The notes under the pieces were generated by a model. It made no database searches and was not told where the DNA came from. It saw only the letters and a program-made list of their open reading frames with translations. From UBA11663 sp049616325 (GTDB lineage Bacteria > Bacteroidota > Bacteroidia > Flavobacteriales_D > Sanyastnellaceae), in the NCBI GenBank assembly GCA_049616325.1, contig JBMZHG010000049.1, positions 1 through 10,923 on the forward strand: a stretch of DNA of 10,923 nt, given 5' to 3'. Position 1 is the stretch's first letter; every line of letters starts with the position of its first letter. Of the stretch, positions 1 through 6,922 are shown piece by piece. Both the position numbers and the translations under genes were made by a program.

Positions 1-1
1 C

Positions 2-517
2 TGGCGCAAGCCTTGGTGGCTGGTGGTGTTGGGGGCGATGTTGGGGTTTGGGCTGTTGCAGGAACAATCGAAGATCAAGGTGAACCACTACCTGCGCGTC
101 GGAGATGCCCAACAATTCTGGAACGACGACGCGCCCACGCGGGCGACGTGGTGGGACGCCCACGCGCCGGCAGGACGCCACAACTTTTACGTCAGCCGCG
201 ACACGTGGCCGTTCTTCCACGGCCTGACCCGCGCCCAACTCGTGGCGTTCAAGTGGGGCCTGTCCGCCGCCATCCTGCTCATCTTCTTCGTGCTCGACGT
301 GTTGTTTTTGCGGGCGACGGGCGTGCCGGAGCGCGTGCCGTGGCTCGTCCTCATTTATGTGACGGCAGGCGTGCCCATGGTCGGGCTGGGGTTGTCGAGT
401 CCGGGAGAGCCTTGGTACGCCTTGGCGCGCGACATGCTTGGCTTCCTGCAATCGCCGCTCCCGTCGGTGATGGTGGTGCTTGTGCCGTGGTTTCTTTCCC
501 GAACTTCGCAACCATGA
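2..517 (+). CDS. Multi-pass integral membrane protein, 5' end outside window
   Basis: I do not recognise this family. From the first full codon at base 2 there are 171 residues. The reading frame is open to the window edge and begins WRKPWWLVV, a basic stretch running into a hydrophobic helix, so the true start is probably just upstream. In-window GTG and ATG codons (23, 26, 38) would cut into that helix. Four hydrophobic segments are visible: about residues 5-20, then after a polar loop of roughly 60 residues rich in W, H and Y, about 80-100, 108-127 and 150-167. No catalytic motif is seen. The TGA stop at 515-517 overlaps the next start (ATG 514-516) by four bases, so the two genes are probably translationally coupled. 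Base composition is clearly more G+C-rich than in genes further right. Function unknown; a role in the inner membrane is inferred from the helices only. Confidence 0.75.
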   Translation, partial: WRKPWWLVVLGAMLGFGLLQEQSKIKVNHYLRVGDAQQFWNDDAPTRATWWDAHAPAGRHNFYVSRDTWPFFHGLTRAQLVAFKWGLSAAILLIFFVLDVLFLRATGVPERVPWLVLIYVTAGVPMVGLGLSSPGEPWYALARDMLGFLQSPLPSVMVVLVPWFLSRTSQP

Positions 518-1062
518 ATGCGTTCGACGCCCCCCCGCTTTCCGCCAACGAATCCCAGCTGCGCGACGATGTGCAGGCCTTGACGCTGCCCGACGCGGCG
601 CGCGTGTGGATTTACACCGCCAACCGACCGCTGACGGCCGACGAGCTCCGGGCCACGAACGCCCACCTGCAGGCCTTTGTGTCGACGTGGGTTGCGCATG
701 GGGCCCCGTTGCGCGCGGAAGCTGCCGTCCTCTTGAACCAGCTGGTGGTTTTGGCCGTGGACGAGTCAGCCCAAACCCCGACCGGCTGCAGCATCGACGC
801 TTCTGTCGCCGCCCTCCGCGCCCTCCCGCAAGCCGCGCCTTCCCTTGCCGACCTGGACCTCTTCGACCGTTCCTGGGTGCTCTACCTCGACGCCTCCGGG
901 CATTGGACGCGCTCGCGGCTCCACGATTTTTGGGCCATGCGCAAGGCCGGCACCCTCACCGACGACGCCCAAATCTTCGACGCCACCATCCCCAACCTCG
1001 GTGCCCTGCGAACGCGCGCCGTCGTCCGACTCGCCGATTCGTGGCACGCCCACATGTGGTAG
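514..1062 (+). CDS. Bacteroidota conserved protein, family often misnamed 'ABC transporter ATPase'
   Basis: This 182-residue protein has landmarks I recognise from a conserved Bacteroidota family of about 160-180 residues: VWIYTANRPLT (31-41), WVAHG (59-63), VDES (82-85), GCSID (91-95), LFDR (116-119) and a closing ADSWHAHMW. Members are commonly labelled 'ABC transporter ATPase', but there is no Walker A (GxxxxGKS/T), no Walker B and no LSGGQ signature here, and no signal peptide or membrane helix, so that name has no support. It is best called a conserved cytoplasmic protein of unknown function. The frame is open further upstream, but the ATG at 514 is chosen because it forms an ATGA overlap with the preceding stop and matches the usual family N-terminus. 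The invariant-looking Cys92 in GCSID could be functional; that is inference. Confidence 0.85.
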   Translation: MNAFDAPPLSANESQLRDDVQALTLPDAARVWIYTANRPLTADELRATNAHLQAFVSTWVAHGAPLRAEAAVLLNQLVVLAVDESAQTPTGCSIDASVAALRALPQAAPSLADLDLFDRSWVLYLDASGHWTRSRLHDFWAMRKAGTLTDDAQIFDATIPNLGALRTRAVVRLADSWHAHMW

Positions 1063-1387
1063 CGCGCCCGCAAACAATTTTCTCGCTCGACGGTTCAATC
1101 GCACCTTTTTGAGATTCAGTGAGTTGTGCGTAAGAAAACCGACCAATTTGAGCTTTTTCTCGACCAACTCACGGCCTTGTGCGTCAAGTTTTCGTTAACG
1201 AACGTTGTTTTTTTCGGGTCACTCCTCTACATTTAACGCGCTGAATGAGGTGGGAACGAGACTCTTGTCCCGACCAAATTGTGAGGCAACCCCGCTCGAT
1301 TCTGTTCGTCCTTCTCAGGAAAGACGCGCCGTTTCGGCGGATATGATTTGAAAATTAATTGTTTGATCTAAACCAAAACCTGTTCTA
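1063..1387. other. 325-base intergenic region with inverted repeats
   Basis: No convincing gene lies here. An 8-base inverted repeat GTGAGTTG (1119-1126) / CAACTCAC (1165-1172) encloses a second pair AGAAAA (1133-1138) / TTTTCT (1155-1160), so the transcript could fold into a two-tier stem-loop. A perfect 12-base palindrome TTCGTTAACGAA sits at 1191-1202, followed by a T-rich run at 1207-1214. The 8-mer TTGTGCGT occurs twice (1125-1132 and 1178-1185), and GACCAA occurs three times. There is no clean G+C-rich intrinsic terminator behind the upstream gene. The region probably holds the promoter and leader of the large secreted protein gene. Confidence 0.6.
1205..1235 (+). promoter_or_regulatory. 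Possible promoter for the large secreted protein gene
   Basis: TTG at 1205-1207 and TACATTTA at 1228-1235 are separated by 20 bases. This resembles the Bacteroidota pattern of a TTTG/TTG box at -33 and TAnnTTTG at -7, with one mismatch in the last base of the -7 box. The 12-base palindrome at 1191-1202 ends two bases before the upstream box and could be an operator. A start near 1240 would give a leader of about 145 bases. No better-placed full match was found closer to the ATG at 1388. Confidence 0.35.
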
Positions 1388-4300
1388 ATGTTCAACATGT
1401 ACACGAAGCTCGCGACCGCCCTCGGTGCGTTCGCACTTCTCTTCTCAACTGGAGCTTGGGGTCAGTGTGCTGACGGCGAAATTGCGATCGACTATTCGAT
1501 CAGCAACGGTTCGTGGCCCTCTGAAATTTCCTGGCAGCTCAACGATGCGGCTGGCAACAACCTTTTCACGGGTGGTGCTGGCGAAGCTGGAACCTGGTGC
1601 TTGGCACCCGGTGATTACACGTTCATCGGTCTTGATTCTTACGGAGACGGCTGGAACGGAGCTGAGGCCAATTTCTACAACAACGGTATTCTGATTGGTT
1701 CGTTGGCCGTGGAAGGCGGTCAGGGAAGCATTGTCTTGACCGTAAGCAGCGACGTGCCCGGTTGCACTGACCCTGCAGCAGACAACTACAACCCAAACGC
1801 GACTGTGGACGACGGTTCTTGCTGTTTGGACAACACCATGACCATCAATCTTTATGACAGCTTCGGCGACGGTTGGTCTTGGGCTGGTGATTTCGGTGGT
1901 CTCATCTTGAACGGCGATTCTGTCGAATTTGCAAGCGGCGATCAACTGACCATCACGGGTTGCTTTGCGGAAGGTTGCTACACCGGACAAATTGTAATCC
2001 CTGCCTACGCCAGTGAGGGTTCTTGGGTTGTCTCCGACGCGGCAGGCAACACGGTGAACTCTGGCGGCGGTGCCGGAACCATTTTCTTCTGGGCTGGATC
2101 TGACGACTGTGTTGTCGCCGGATGCACCGACACTTCTGCGTGCAACTACCTTGAAGGATCAAACTTGAACGACGGCTCTTGCGAGTACTTGACGTGCGCA
2201 GGTTGCATCGACCCAGTGGCGTGCAACTACGACGACACGGCTACGCTTGACAACGGCACGTGCGATTACAGCTGCATTGGCTGCACCGACGAGACTGCGC
2301 TCAACTACTGCGATGACTGCACTGTGTCCGACAACTCTTTGTGTGTTTACTGCACGGGCATTTACTACAACTTCACCATCACGGACAGCTTTGGTGACGG
2401 CATTTGCTGCGCTTACGGCGAAGGTTCATACTCTGTTTCGGTGGACGGCACAGAGGTGGTTTCTGGTGGTGACTTCGGCGACTTTGAGACCACGCTTTTC
2501 TGCGTGGAGGACAGCCTGTCTTGCGTTACGGTAACCTTGATTCCTGACAACTACCCCGGCGAAACGGACTGGACGTTGACCAACGCCATTACCGGTGAAG
2601 TGCTCGCTTCAGGTGACGGAGACGAAGGTACCTTCGGCACGGGCACCTGCACTAGCGGTTGCAGTGATCCGGGTGCTTGCAACTACGATGGTTCAGACCT
2701 GAACGATGGTTCATGCGACTACTCGTGCATTGGTTGCATGGACAGCTCAGCAGCCAACTACGATCCCAACGCGACCATCGACGACGGTTGCATCTACTGC
2801 GACCCAGGAACGTTTGTCTTCTACATTGACATGTTCGACAGCTACGGCGACGGATGGCAAGGGGCAGCCTACTACGTGTACAACCTGAGCACTGGTGCTC
2901 TCGAAGTCAGCGGCGACCTCAACACGTCTGAAAACGGCGACGGACTCACGTTCGCTACGGACTTTGCTTGTTTGGCTCCTGGATGCTACAGCTTCCAAAC
3001 TACGGACGACACGTGGCCAAGCGAGGTGAGCATGAACTTGTACGACCAGTTTGGCACCAACTACGGTACCGTGGGTGTGCTTGCTGACTACGGCGTTGAC
3101 TTTACCTTGACTGGTCAGTGTGACTTTGAAGGATGCACCGACCCTGCAGCGAACAACTTCAACCCCTCTGCGTCTACGGACGACGGTTCTTGTGAGTTGC
3201 CACCTGCAAACGACGATGTCGCGAACGCGGAGGCGATGTTCTGCGGGGCGAGCCTCTCAGGTACGCTCCAATATGCAAATGACAACGAAGGTCTCGGTGG
3301 AACCGAGTTCGGAAACGAAACGGCTCCTGGATTGCTCGACGCGGCCGTCTGGTACGTGATCAACTCGGATGCGGATCAGCAAATCACCATGACCACGTGC
3401 GACACGCCTGCCAACGCTACTGGCACCGACTACTCGACGAACACCGACCTTGCCGTGTTCACGATGGACATGGACGGCAACTTGAACATTTTCGCTCAAA
3501 ACGAAAGCGGATGTGCCACTGGTTTCCACTCAACCCTGACTTGGTCAGCCTACACGGGTGTCGATTACTACGTGCGCGTGGAAGGCACGGGTGGAAGTGA
3601 GTTCGTGATTGCGGCTTCTTGCAACCCAGCCCAAACCACTTCTCCAGAAAACGACGACTGCGACGGTGCAATTGCACAGGTGACCGGCGAGACCTTCACC
3701 GGCAACCTATGCGGGGCAAACGCGGAAGAACTCTACCTCCCTTGGGAAGGAACGGGAACGGCGTATGCTGTGTACTTCACGTTCAACAGCGCGAACTACA
3801 ACACGTTCTACTTCAACACCACCAACATCTCCAACGACTTGGTTGGTTTTGCCATGTTGACGGGCAACTCATGCGACGACCTCGGACCATTCGTGGGATG
3901 CACGGTGACCGGCACGTGTGCAGGTTCTGTGGAAAGCTTCCTGCCAAACCTCGAACCCAACACGGACTACTACTTCGTGGTGTGGACAGACGACCAGAGC
4001 ACGTGCGGTGATTTCGAATTCACCACGACGGGTATCATCCTCGGGTGCACGGACTCTTCTGCCAACAACTACAACCCTGAAGCCAACCAAGACGACGGTT
4101 CTTGTGATTTCAATGGTGTGACGCAGCCAAACGATTCTTGCGCGGATGCAATCACGCTGGAGTGCAATGCTGTGACGAGTGGTTCAACGGGTGGTTCTAC
4201 CAACGAGGGTGCTCCCTTGAACGTTGTTGGTTGTGAAGCTGCTCCTGGTGCCGGCGTTTGGTACACCTTCGTGGGTGACAGCTCTTTGCACACGCTCAGC

Positions 4301-6031
4301 ACTTGTGGATCTGCCATTGACAGCAAAATCAACATCTACACGACTGACACCCTGTGCGGTGGCGGTGGCATCGACACGCCTCCTGCAGATCCTTGCGACT
4401 CACTGGTCACCACGTCATACAGCATTGGTGGCGGTTCTTGGGACAGCGAAATTTCTTGGGAGTTCTACCTCGGAGACAGCCTCATTTTGAGTGGTGCTGC
4501 CCCAGCAAGCGGTGAAATCTGCTTGGAGGCGGGTGACTACACTTTGAACATGTACGACGCCTACGGCGACGGATGGAATGGCGCAGGCGCAACGTTTACG
4601 GACGGCTTGGGTGACGTGATGGGTCTTGCCGGACTTGACGACGGCGATTTTGGAACTGCGACCATCAGCATTGCTCCTTACAGCACAGACCCCATTTACA
4701 TCGCGGGTGACTTCACGTGCTTCGCCAGTGCCACGTCGTCAGACGGTACCGGAGTTTGCACGTTGTTCGACTCAGACGACGTCAACTTCCAGTTCATTTC
4801 AGAACCAGGTTTGCTGTACTACGTGTACGTGGGTGCTCAAGACACCGACGGCAACCCAACCACGGACGACAACGGTGCATTTGACATCGACTTCACGTGC
4901 GTCCCTGTTGTGGAAGGCTGCATGTCCAACATCGCGTGCAACTACAACCCAGATGCCAACGTTGACGACGGTTCTTGCGACCTCTGGAGCTGCGTTTGTG
5001 ATGACACGACGGGTACTGCTGTTCAATTCTACATGAACGACTCCTTCGGCGACGGTTGGAACGGTTCAGTTTACACCATTACAAGCCTCGCGGGTGACAC
5101 CGTGGCTACGGGTACGCTCGACGAAGCAGGCTTCTTTGTGGACAACGACAACTTCACCGGCCCAGAATACGGCTACGACTTGTTCTGCCTCGACCCAGGC
5201 TGCTACAGCGTGGAAGTGACGGACGGCGATTGGCCATCCGAAGTGTCTTGGGAAGTGTTGACGGAAGACGGCTCCGTGCTGACTTCTGGCGGACCTACTG
5301 CAGGCATCACGATCTCTGTGGGTGGAGCGGTTTGCGGTTGCACGGACACTGGTGCTTGCAACTACGATCCATCAGCTACGGATGAAGACGGTTCTTGTGA
5401 ATACGTGACATGCGCCGGTTGCACAGACTCGACTTCTTGCAGCTACGACGCGGATGCCACCATCGACGATGGATCTTGCTGCTACGACAACTGCGTTAAT
5501 GTGAACATGAACGACAGCTTCGGCGACGGATGGAACGGCGGCTACTACGTTTTGACTGACGTGGCTGGCAACGAAATTGGCACCGGTACGATTGAATCAG
5601 GTTCTTCTGGTGTGGATTCGTACTGCTTGCCTGACGGTTGCTACATCATCACTGCGGTGGGTGGTTCTTGGGCTTACGAAATGAGCTGGAACATTACAGG
5701 TGCGTTCGCTGGACTTGTCTCCGGTGGTGCAGACGAGTCAGCCACGTTCAACGTGGGTTCAGGTGACCAGTGTGTTGTGGGTTGCGACATCGCTTGCGCA
5801 TGCAACTACAACCCTGCCACGAACATCTCTGACCTCGAGTCATGTGTGTTCGACGGATGCTCAGGTTGCACGTACCCTGATGCAGACAACTACGACCAGG
5901 CTGCCGTGTCCGACGACGGTTCTTGCAGCTTCGACATTGCAAACCCATGCCCGGCGGATTTGAACGGCGACGGATCAGTCTCTACGGCTGACTTGCTCGA
6001 ATTCTTGACGGCATTCGGTCAGATTTGCTAA
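1388..6031 (+). CDS. Giant secreted modular repeat protein, cysteine-rich, adhesin-like
   Basis: A 1547-residue protein. Residues 1-25 form a signal peptide (hydrophobic ALGAFALLF core, likely cleavage GAWG/Q). The rest is built of three module types and a tail: thirteen GC-D...DGSC repeats of about 21 residues between 125 and 1513; seven DS(F/Y)GDGW modules with signature Asp at 83, 157, 333, 484, 1057, 1218 and 1376; three pre-peptidase-C-like domains starting near 605, 753 and 913; and a calcium-loop tail at 1519-1547. No protease, glycosidase or other catalytic motif is seen. The abundant paired cysteines suggest disulfides and an extracellular location. Acidic Dx(S/N)xDG loops suggest calcium binding. 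A structural or adhesive surface role is inference. No standard T9SS type A sorting domain is visible. A second Met at residue 4 (1397) could be the start; either keeps the signal peptide. The gene is monocistronic, with a long 5' intergenic region and a terminator at 6053-6080. Confidence 0.9.
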   Translation: MFNMYTKLATALGAFALLFSTGAWGQCADGEIAIDYSISNGSWPSEISWQLNDAAGNNLFTGGAGEAGTWCLAPGDYTFIGLDSYGDGWNGAEANFYNNGILIGSLAVEGGQGSIVLTVSSDVPGCTDPAADNYNPNATVDDGSCCLDNTMTINLYDSFGDGWSWAGDFGGLILNGDSVEFASGDQLTITGCFAEGCYTGQIVIPAYASEGSWVVSDAAGNTVNSGGGAGTIFFWAGSDDCVVAGCTDTSACNYLEGSNLNDGSCEYLTCAGCIDPVACNYDDTATLDNGTCDYSCIGCTDETALNYCDDCTVSDNSLCVYCTGIYYNFTITDSFGDGICCAYGEGSYSVSVDGTEVVSGGDFGDFETTLFCVEDSLSCVTVTLIPDNYPGETDWTLTNAITGEVLASGDGDEGTFGTGTCTSGCSDPGACNYDGSDLNDGSCDYSCIGCMDSSAANYDPNATIDDGCIYCDPGTFVFYIDMFDSYGDGWQGAAYYVYNLSTGALEVSGDLNTSENGDGLTFATDFACLAPGCYSFQTTDDTWPSEVSMNLYDQFGTNYGTVGVLADYGVDFTLTGQCDFEGCTDPAANNFNPSASTDDGSCELPPANDDVANAEAMFCGASLSGTLQYANDNEGLGGTEFGNETAPGLLDAAVWYVINSDADQQITMTTCDTPANATGTDYSTNTDLAVFTMDMDGNLNIFAQNESGCATGFHSTLTWSAYTGVDYYVRVEGTGGSEFVIAASCNPAQTTSPENDDCDGAIAQVTGETFTGNLCGANAEELYLPWEGTGTAYAVYFTFNSANYNTFYFNTTNISNDLVGFAMLTGNSCDDLGPFVGCTVTGTCAGSVESFLPNLEPNTDYYFVVWTDDQSTCGDFEFTTTGIILGCTDSSANNYNPEANQDDGSCDFNGVTQPNDSCADAITLECNAVTSGSTGGSTNEGAPLNVVGCEAAPGAGVWYTFVGDSSLHTLSTCGSAIDSKINIYTTDTLCGGGGIDTPPADPCDSLVTTSYSIGGGSWDSEISWEFYLGDSLILSGAAPASGEICLEAGDYTLNMYDAYGDGWNGAGATFTDGLGDVMGLAGLDDGDFGTATISIAPYSTDPIYIAGDFTCFASATSSDGTGVCTLFDSDDVNFQFISEPGLLYYVYVGAQDTDGNPTTDDNGAFDIDFTCVPVVEGCMSNIACNYNPDANVDDGSCDLWSCVCDDTTGTAVQFYMNDSFGDGWNGSVYTITSLAGDTVATGTLDEAGFFVDNDNFTGPEYGYDLFCLDPGCYSVEVTDGDWPSEVSWEVLTEDGSVLTSGGPTAGITISVGGAVCGCTDTGACNYDPSATDEDGSCEYVTCAGCTDSTSCSYDADATIDDGSCCYDNCVNVNMNDSFGDGWNGGYYVLTDVAGNEIGTGTIESGSSGVDSYCLPDGCYIITAVGGSWAYEMSWNITGAFAGLVSGGADESATFNVGSGDQCVVGCDIACACNYNPATNISDLESCVFDGCSGCTYPDADNYDQAAVSDDGSCSFDIANPCPADLNGDGSVSTADLLEFLTAFGQIC
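1475..5770 (+). repeat. Seven DS(F/Y)GDGW double-half modules
   Basis: Each module has a D-half marked DS(F/Y)GDGW and a W-half marked SWxSExSW, with CLxxG(C/D)Y at the junction of the clearer copies. The signature Asp residues are 83, 157, 333, 484, 1057, 1218 and 1376. The third copy reads DSFGDGICC, losing the Trp. The fifth reads DAYGDGW. Both halves share a pattern W...L.D..G......G, which suggests that they are related to each other. In modules one and five the W-half comes first; in the others the D-half comes first. The DxxxDG pattern looks like a calcium loop, but this is not proven. Confidence 0.8.
1760..5926 (+). repeat. Thirteen GC-D...DGSC protein repeats (about 21 residues each)
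   Basis: Copies run (residues) 125-145, 245-265, 272-292, 298-319, 424-443, 449-468, 582-602, 886-906, 1177-1197, 1317-1337, 1344-1364, 1465-1486 and 1493-1513. The consensus is GCTDpxAxNYnPxA followed by xxDDGSC. Several come as doublets joined by a short Cys-x-x-Cys linker (CAGC, CIGC, CSGC): 2-3-4, 5-6, 10-11 and 12-13. Copy 6 lacks the Ser of GSC, and copies 4 and 12 are the most divergent. At DNA level the 14-mer GACGACGGTTCTTG is identical in five copies (starting 1808, 3179, 4091, 4964 and 5912). The repeats act as spacers between the larger modules. Confidence 0.92.
3200..4905 (+). other. Three pre-peptidase-C-like domains within the large protein
   Basis: Three segments start with a P-x(0-1)-ND motif (residues 605, 753 and 913) and show the usual sequence of landmarks: an early Cys, then VWY(V/T) or AVYFTF, a TC or STC strand, a short D...I.IY or TDLAVF strand, and a final YY(V/F)xV strand. 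This pattern resembles the PPC/P-like beta-sandwich domains common in secreted Bacteroidota proteins. The third (from 913) seems interrupted: its first half ends at about residue 994 (CGGGG), and its second half resumes at about 1103 (IYIAGDFTC) and runs to about 1172. The stretch between is one complete DAYGDGW module. The family assignment is by pattern only. Confidence 0.6.
5942..6028 (+). other. C-terminal EF-hand/dockerin-like calcium loop
   Basis: Residues 1519-1547 read NPCPADLNGDG and then a helix-like DLLEFLTAFG ending in a C-terminal Cys. A 12-position loop fits Asp1524, Asn1526, Asp1528, Ser1530, Ser1532 and Asp1535, the ligand spacing of a dockerin type I/EF-hand loop, with a hydrophobic helix after it. 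Only one such loop is present; a true dockerin has two. Cys1521 and Cys1547 could form a disulfide closing the unit. It may be a C-terminal anchoring or sorting tag, which is inference. Confidence 0.7.
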
Positions 6032-6052
6032 TCTGAAAATCATCATCATAGG

Positions 6053-6080
6053 AAAGGCCCGGCGCAAGCCGGGCCTTTTT
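6053..6080 (+). terminator. Intrinsic terminator after the large protein gene
   Basis: A perfect 11-base-pair stem AAAGGCCCGGC / GCCGGGCCTTT (6053-6063 and 6068-6078) closes a GCAA tetraloop. T-rich sequence follows, starting with TTTTT (6076-6080). It lies 21 bases after the stop at 6029-6031 and only about 15 bases before the SDR start codon at 6095. The left arm starts with AAA, so weak action on the opposite strand is possible. Confidence 0.93.
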
Positions 6081-6094
6081 GTTTCTTTGAATTC

Positions 6095-6886
6095 ATGAAC
6101 ACTATTTTGATTACGGGTGCAGGCTCGGGAATTGGTAAGGCGACGGCTTTGAGGCTTGCGAATCGGTCCGGCGTACGCTTGCTTTTGGTGGGAAGGCGGT
6201 TGCAACCTTTGGAGGAAGTGTGGAGCACACTGCCGAATCGAGACAGCCATGCCTTTGCATCAATCGATGTGTCCCAACGAAATGACCTGGTTTCGTGGTT
6301 AAAGAGTCCGCAAGCTTGTCTTGATGAATGTCCTTTGGTGGGAGTTTTCGCAAACGCAGGAGTGGGAGGACCCAACACCTTTGGTGAACACGACCGATGG
6401 GACGAAATCATACAAATCAATTTGACTGGAACGTACAACACGTTGCAGGCGTGTTACCCTTACCTCTCCCAGTCCTCTGGGACAAAGCATGCCTTGGTGA
6501 CGAGCAGTGTCTTGGCCAGATTCGGCGTTCCGGGACAGTCTGCCTACGTTGCGAGCAAAACGGGTTTGCTGGGTTTGGTTCGGTCGTTGGCAACAGAGTG
6601 GTCGCCTGAAGGCATCATGGTCAATGCGATTTGTCCAGGTTGGGTAGAAACGGAGATGGCTCAGGCGAGTATCCAAGCGATGGCAGAAGCTCAAGGAATT
6701 TCCTACGAAGAATCCAAGGCGCAGCAGGAGGAAATCTTGCCTGCCAAGCGCGTTAGCACGCCGGCTGAAATCGCACAGTGGGTGGATTTCCTGTTTTCGG
6801 GTTTGGGAAAGGGCTGCGACAAGGCCAGAATTGAGACGTTTACCGGCCAAGCGCTCGACATCAACAGCGGTTCTTGGATGGGGTGA
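6095..6886 (+). CDS. Short-chain dehydrogenase/reductase (SDR family oxidoreductase)
   Basis: A 263-residue classical SDR of normal length. Visible motifs are the nucleotide-binding TGAGSGIG (7-14), NAG (87-89), the structural Asn109, catalytic Ser138 in VTSSV, and Tyr151-xxx-Lys155 in SAYVASK, then PGWVETEM (181-188) typical of the substrate-loop start. Arg34-Arg35 at the end of the second beta strand favour NADP(H) over NAD(H), which is inference. It should catalyse reversible NAD(P)-dependent oxidation/reduction of a carbonyl or alcohol in the cytoplasm; the substrate cannot be read from the sequence. Members are often annotated as 3-oxoacyl-ACP reductase-like, but nothing here fixes that role. 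The start ATG lies just behind the terminator of the preceding gene, and no good -7 box is seen between them. The nitroreductase follows after 36 bases, so both redox enzymes may share a transcript. Confidence 0.93.
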   Translation: MNTILITGAGSGIGKATALRLANRSGVRLLLVGRRLQPLEEVWSTLPNRDSHAFASIDVSQRNDLVSWLKSPQACLDECPLVGVFANAGVGGPNTFGEHDRWDEIIQINLTGTYNTLQACYPYLSQSSGTKHALVTSSVLARFGVPGQSAYVASKTGLLGLVRSLATEWSPEGIMVNAICPGWVETEMAQASIQAMAEAQGISYEESKAQQEEILPAKRVSTPAEIAQWVDFLFSGLGKGCDKARIETFTGQALDINSGSWMG

Positions 6887-6910
6887 CGAAGGGGAGCTCC
6901 AACTCGTGGC

Positions 6911-6918
6911 TACCTTTG
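6911..6918 (+). promoter_or_regulatory. TAnnTTTG -7 box just before the nitroreductase start
   Basis: TACCTTTG matches the Bacteroidota -7 consensus TAnnTTTG exactly and ends four bases before the ATG at 6923. No good TTTG box was found about 20 bases upstream, which weakens the call. If used, the transcript would begin at or next to the start codon. The same spacing is seen before marR at 9740-9747. Confidence 0.4.
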
Positions 6919-6922
6919 TCCC

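Noticed and set aside
13..513. Open frame upstream of the ATG at 514, giving a 349-residue protein from base 13
   Set aside because: It overlaps the membrane protein gene in another frame, and its upstream part is an Arg/Ala/Gly-rich sequence typical of a shadow frame. The conserved family begins near 514.
1320..1387. TATGATTTG (1340-1348) as a -7 box nearer the large gene
   Set aside because: It has three instead of two bases between TA and TTTG, and no TTTG or TTG box lies at a suitable distance upstream.
1388..6031. CRISPR array or other tandem DNA repeat as explanation of the periodic signal
   Set aside because: The repeats are spaced irregularly by tens to hundreds of bases, differ in sequence, and are in one open reading frame, so they are protein repeats.
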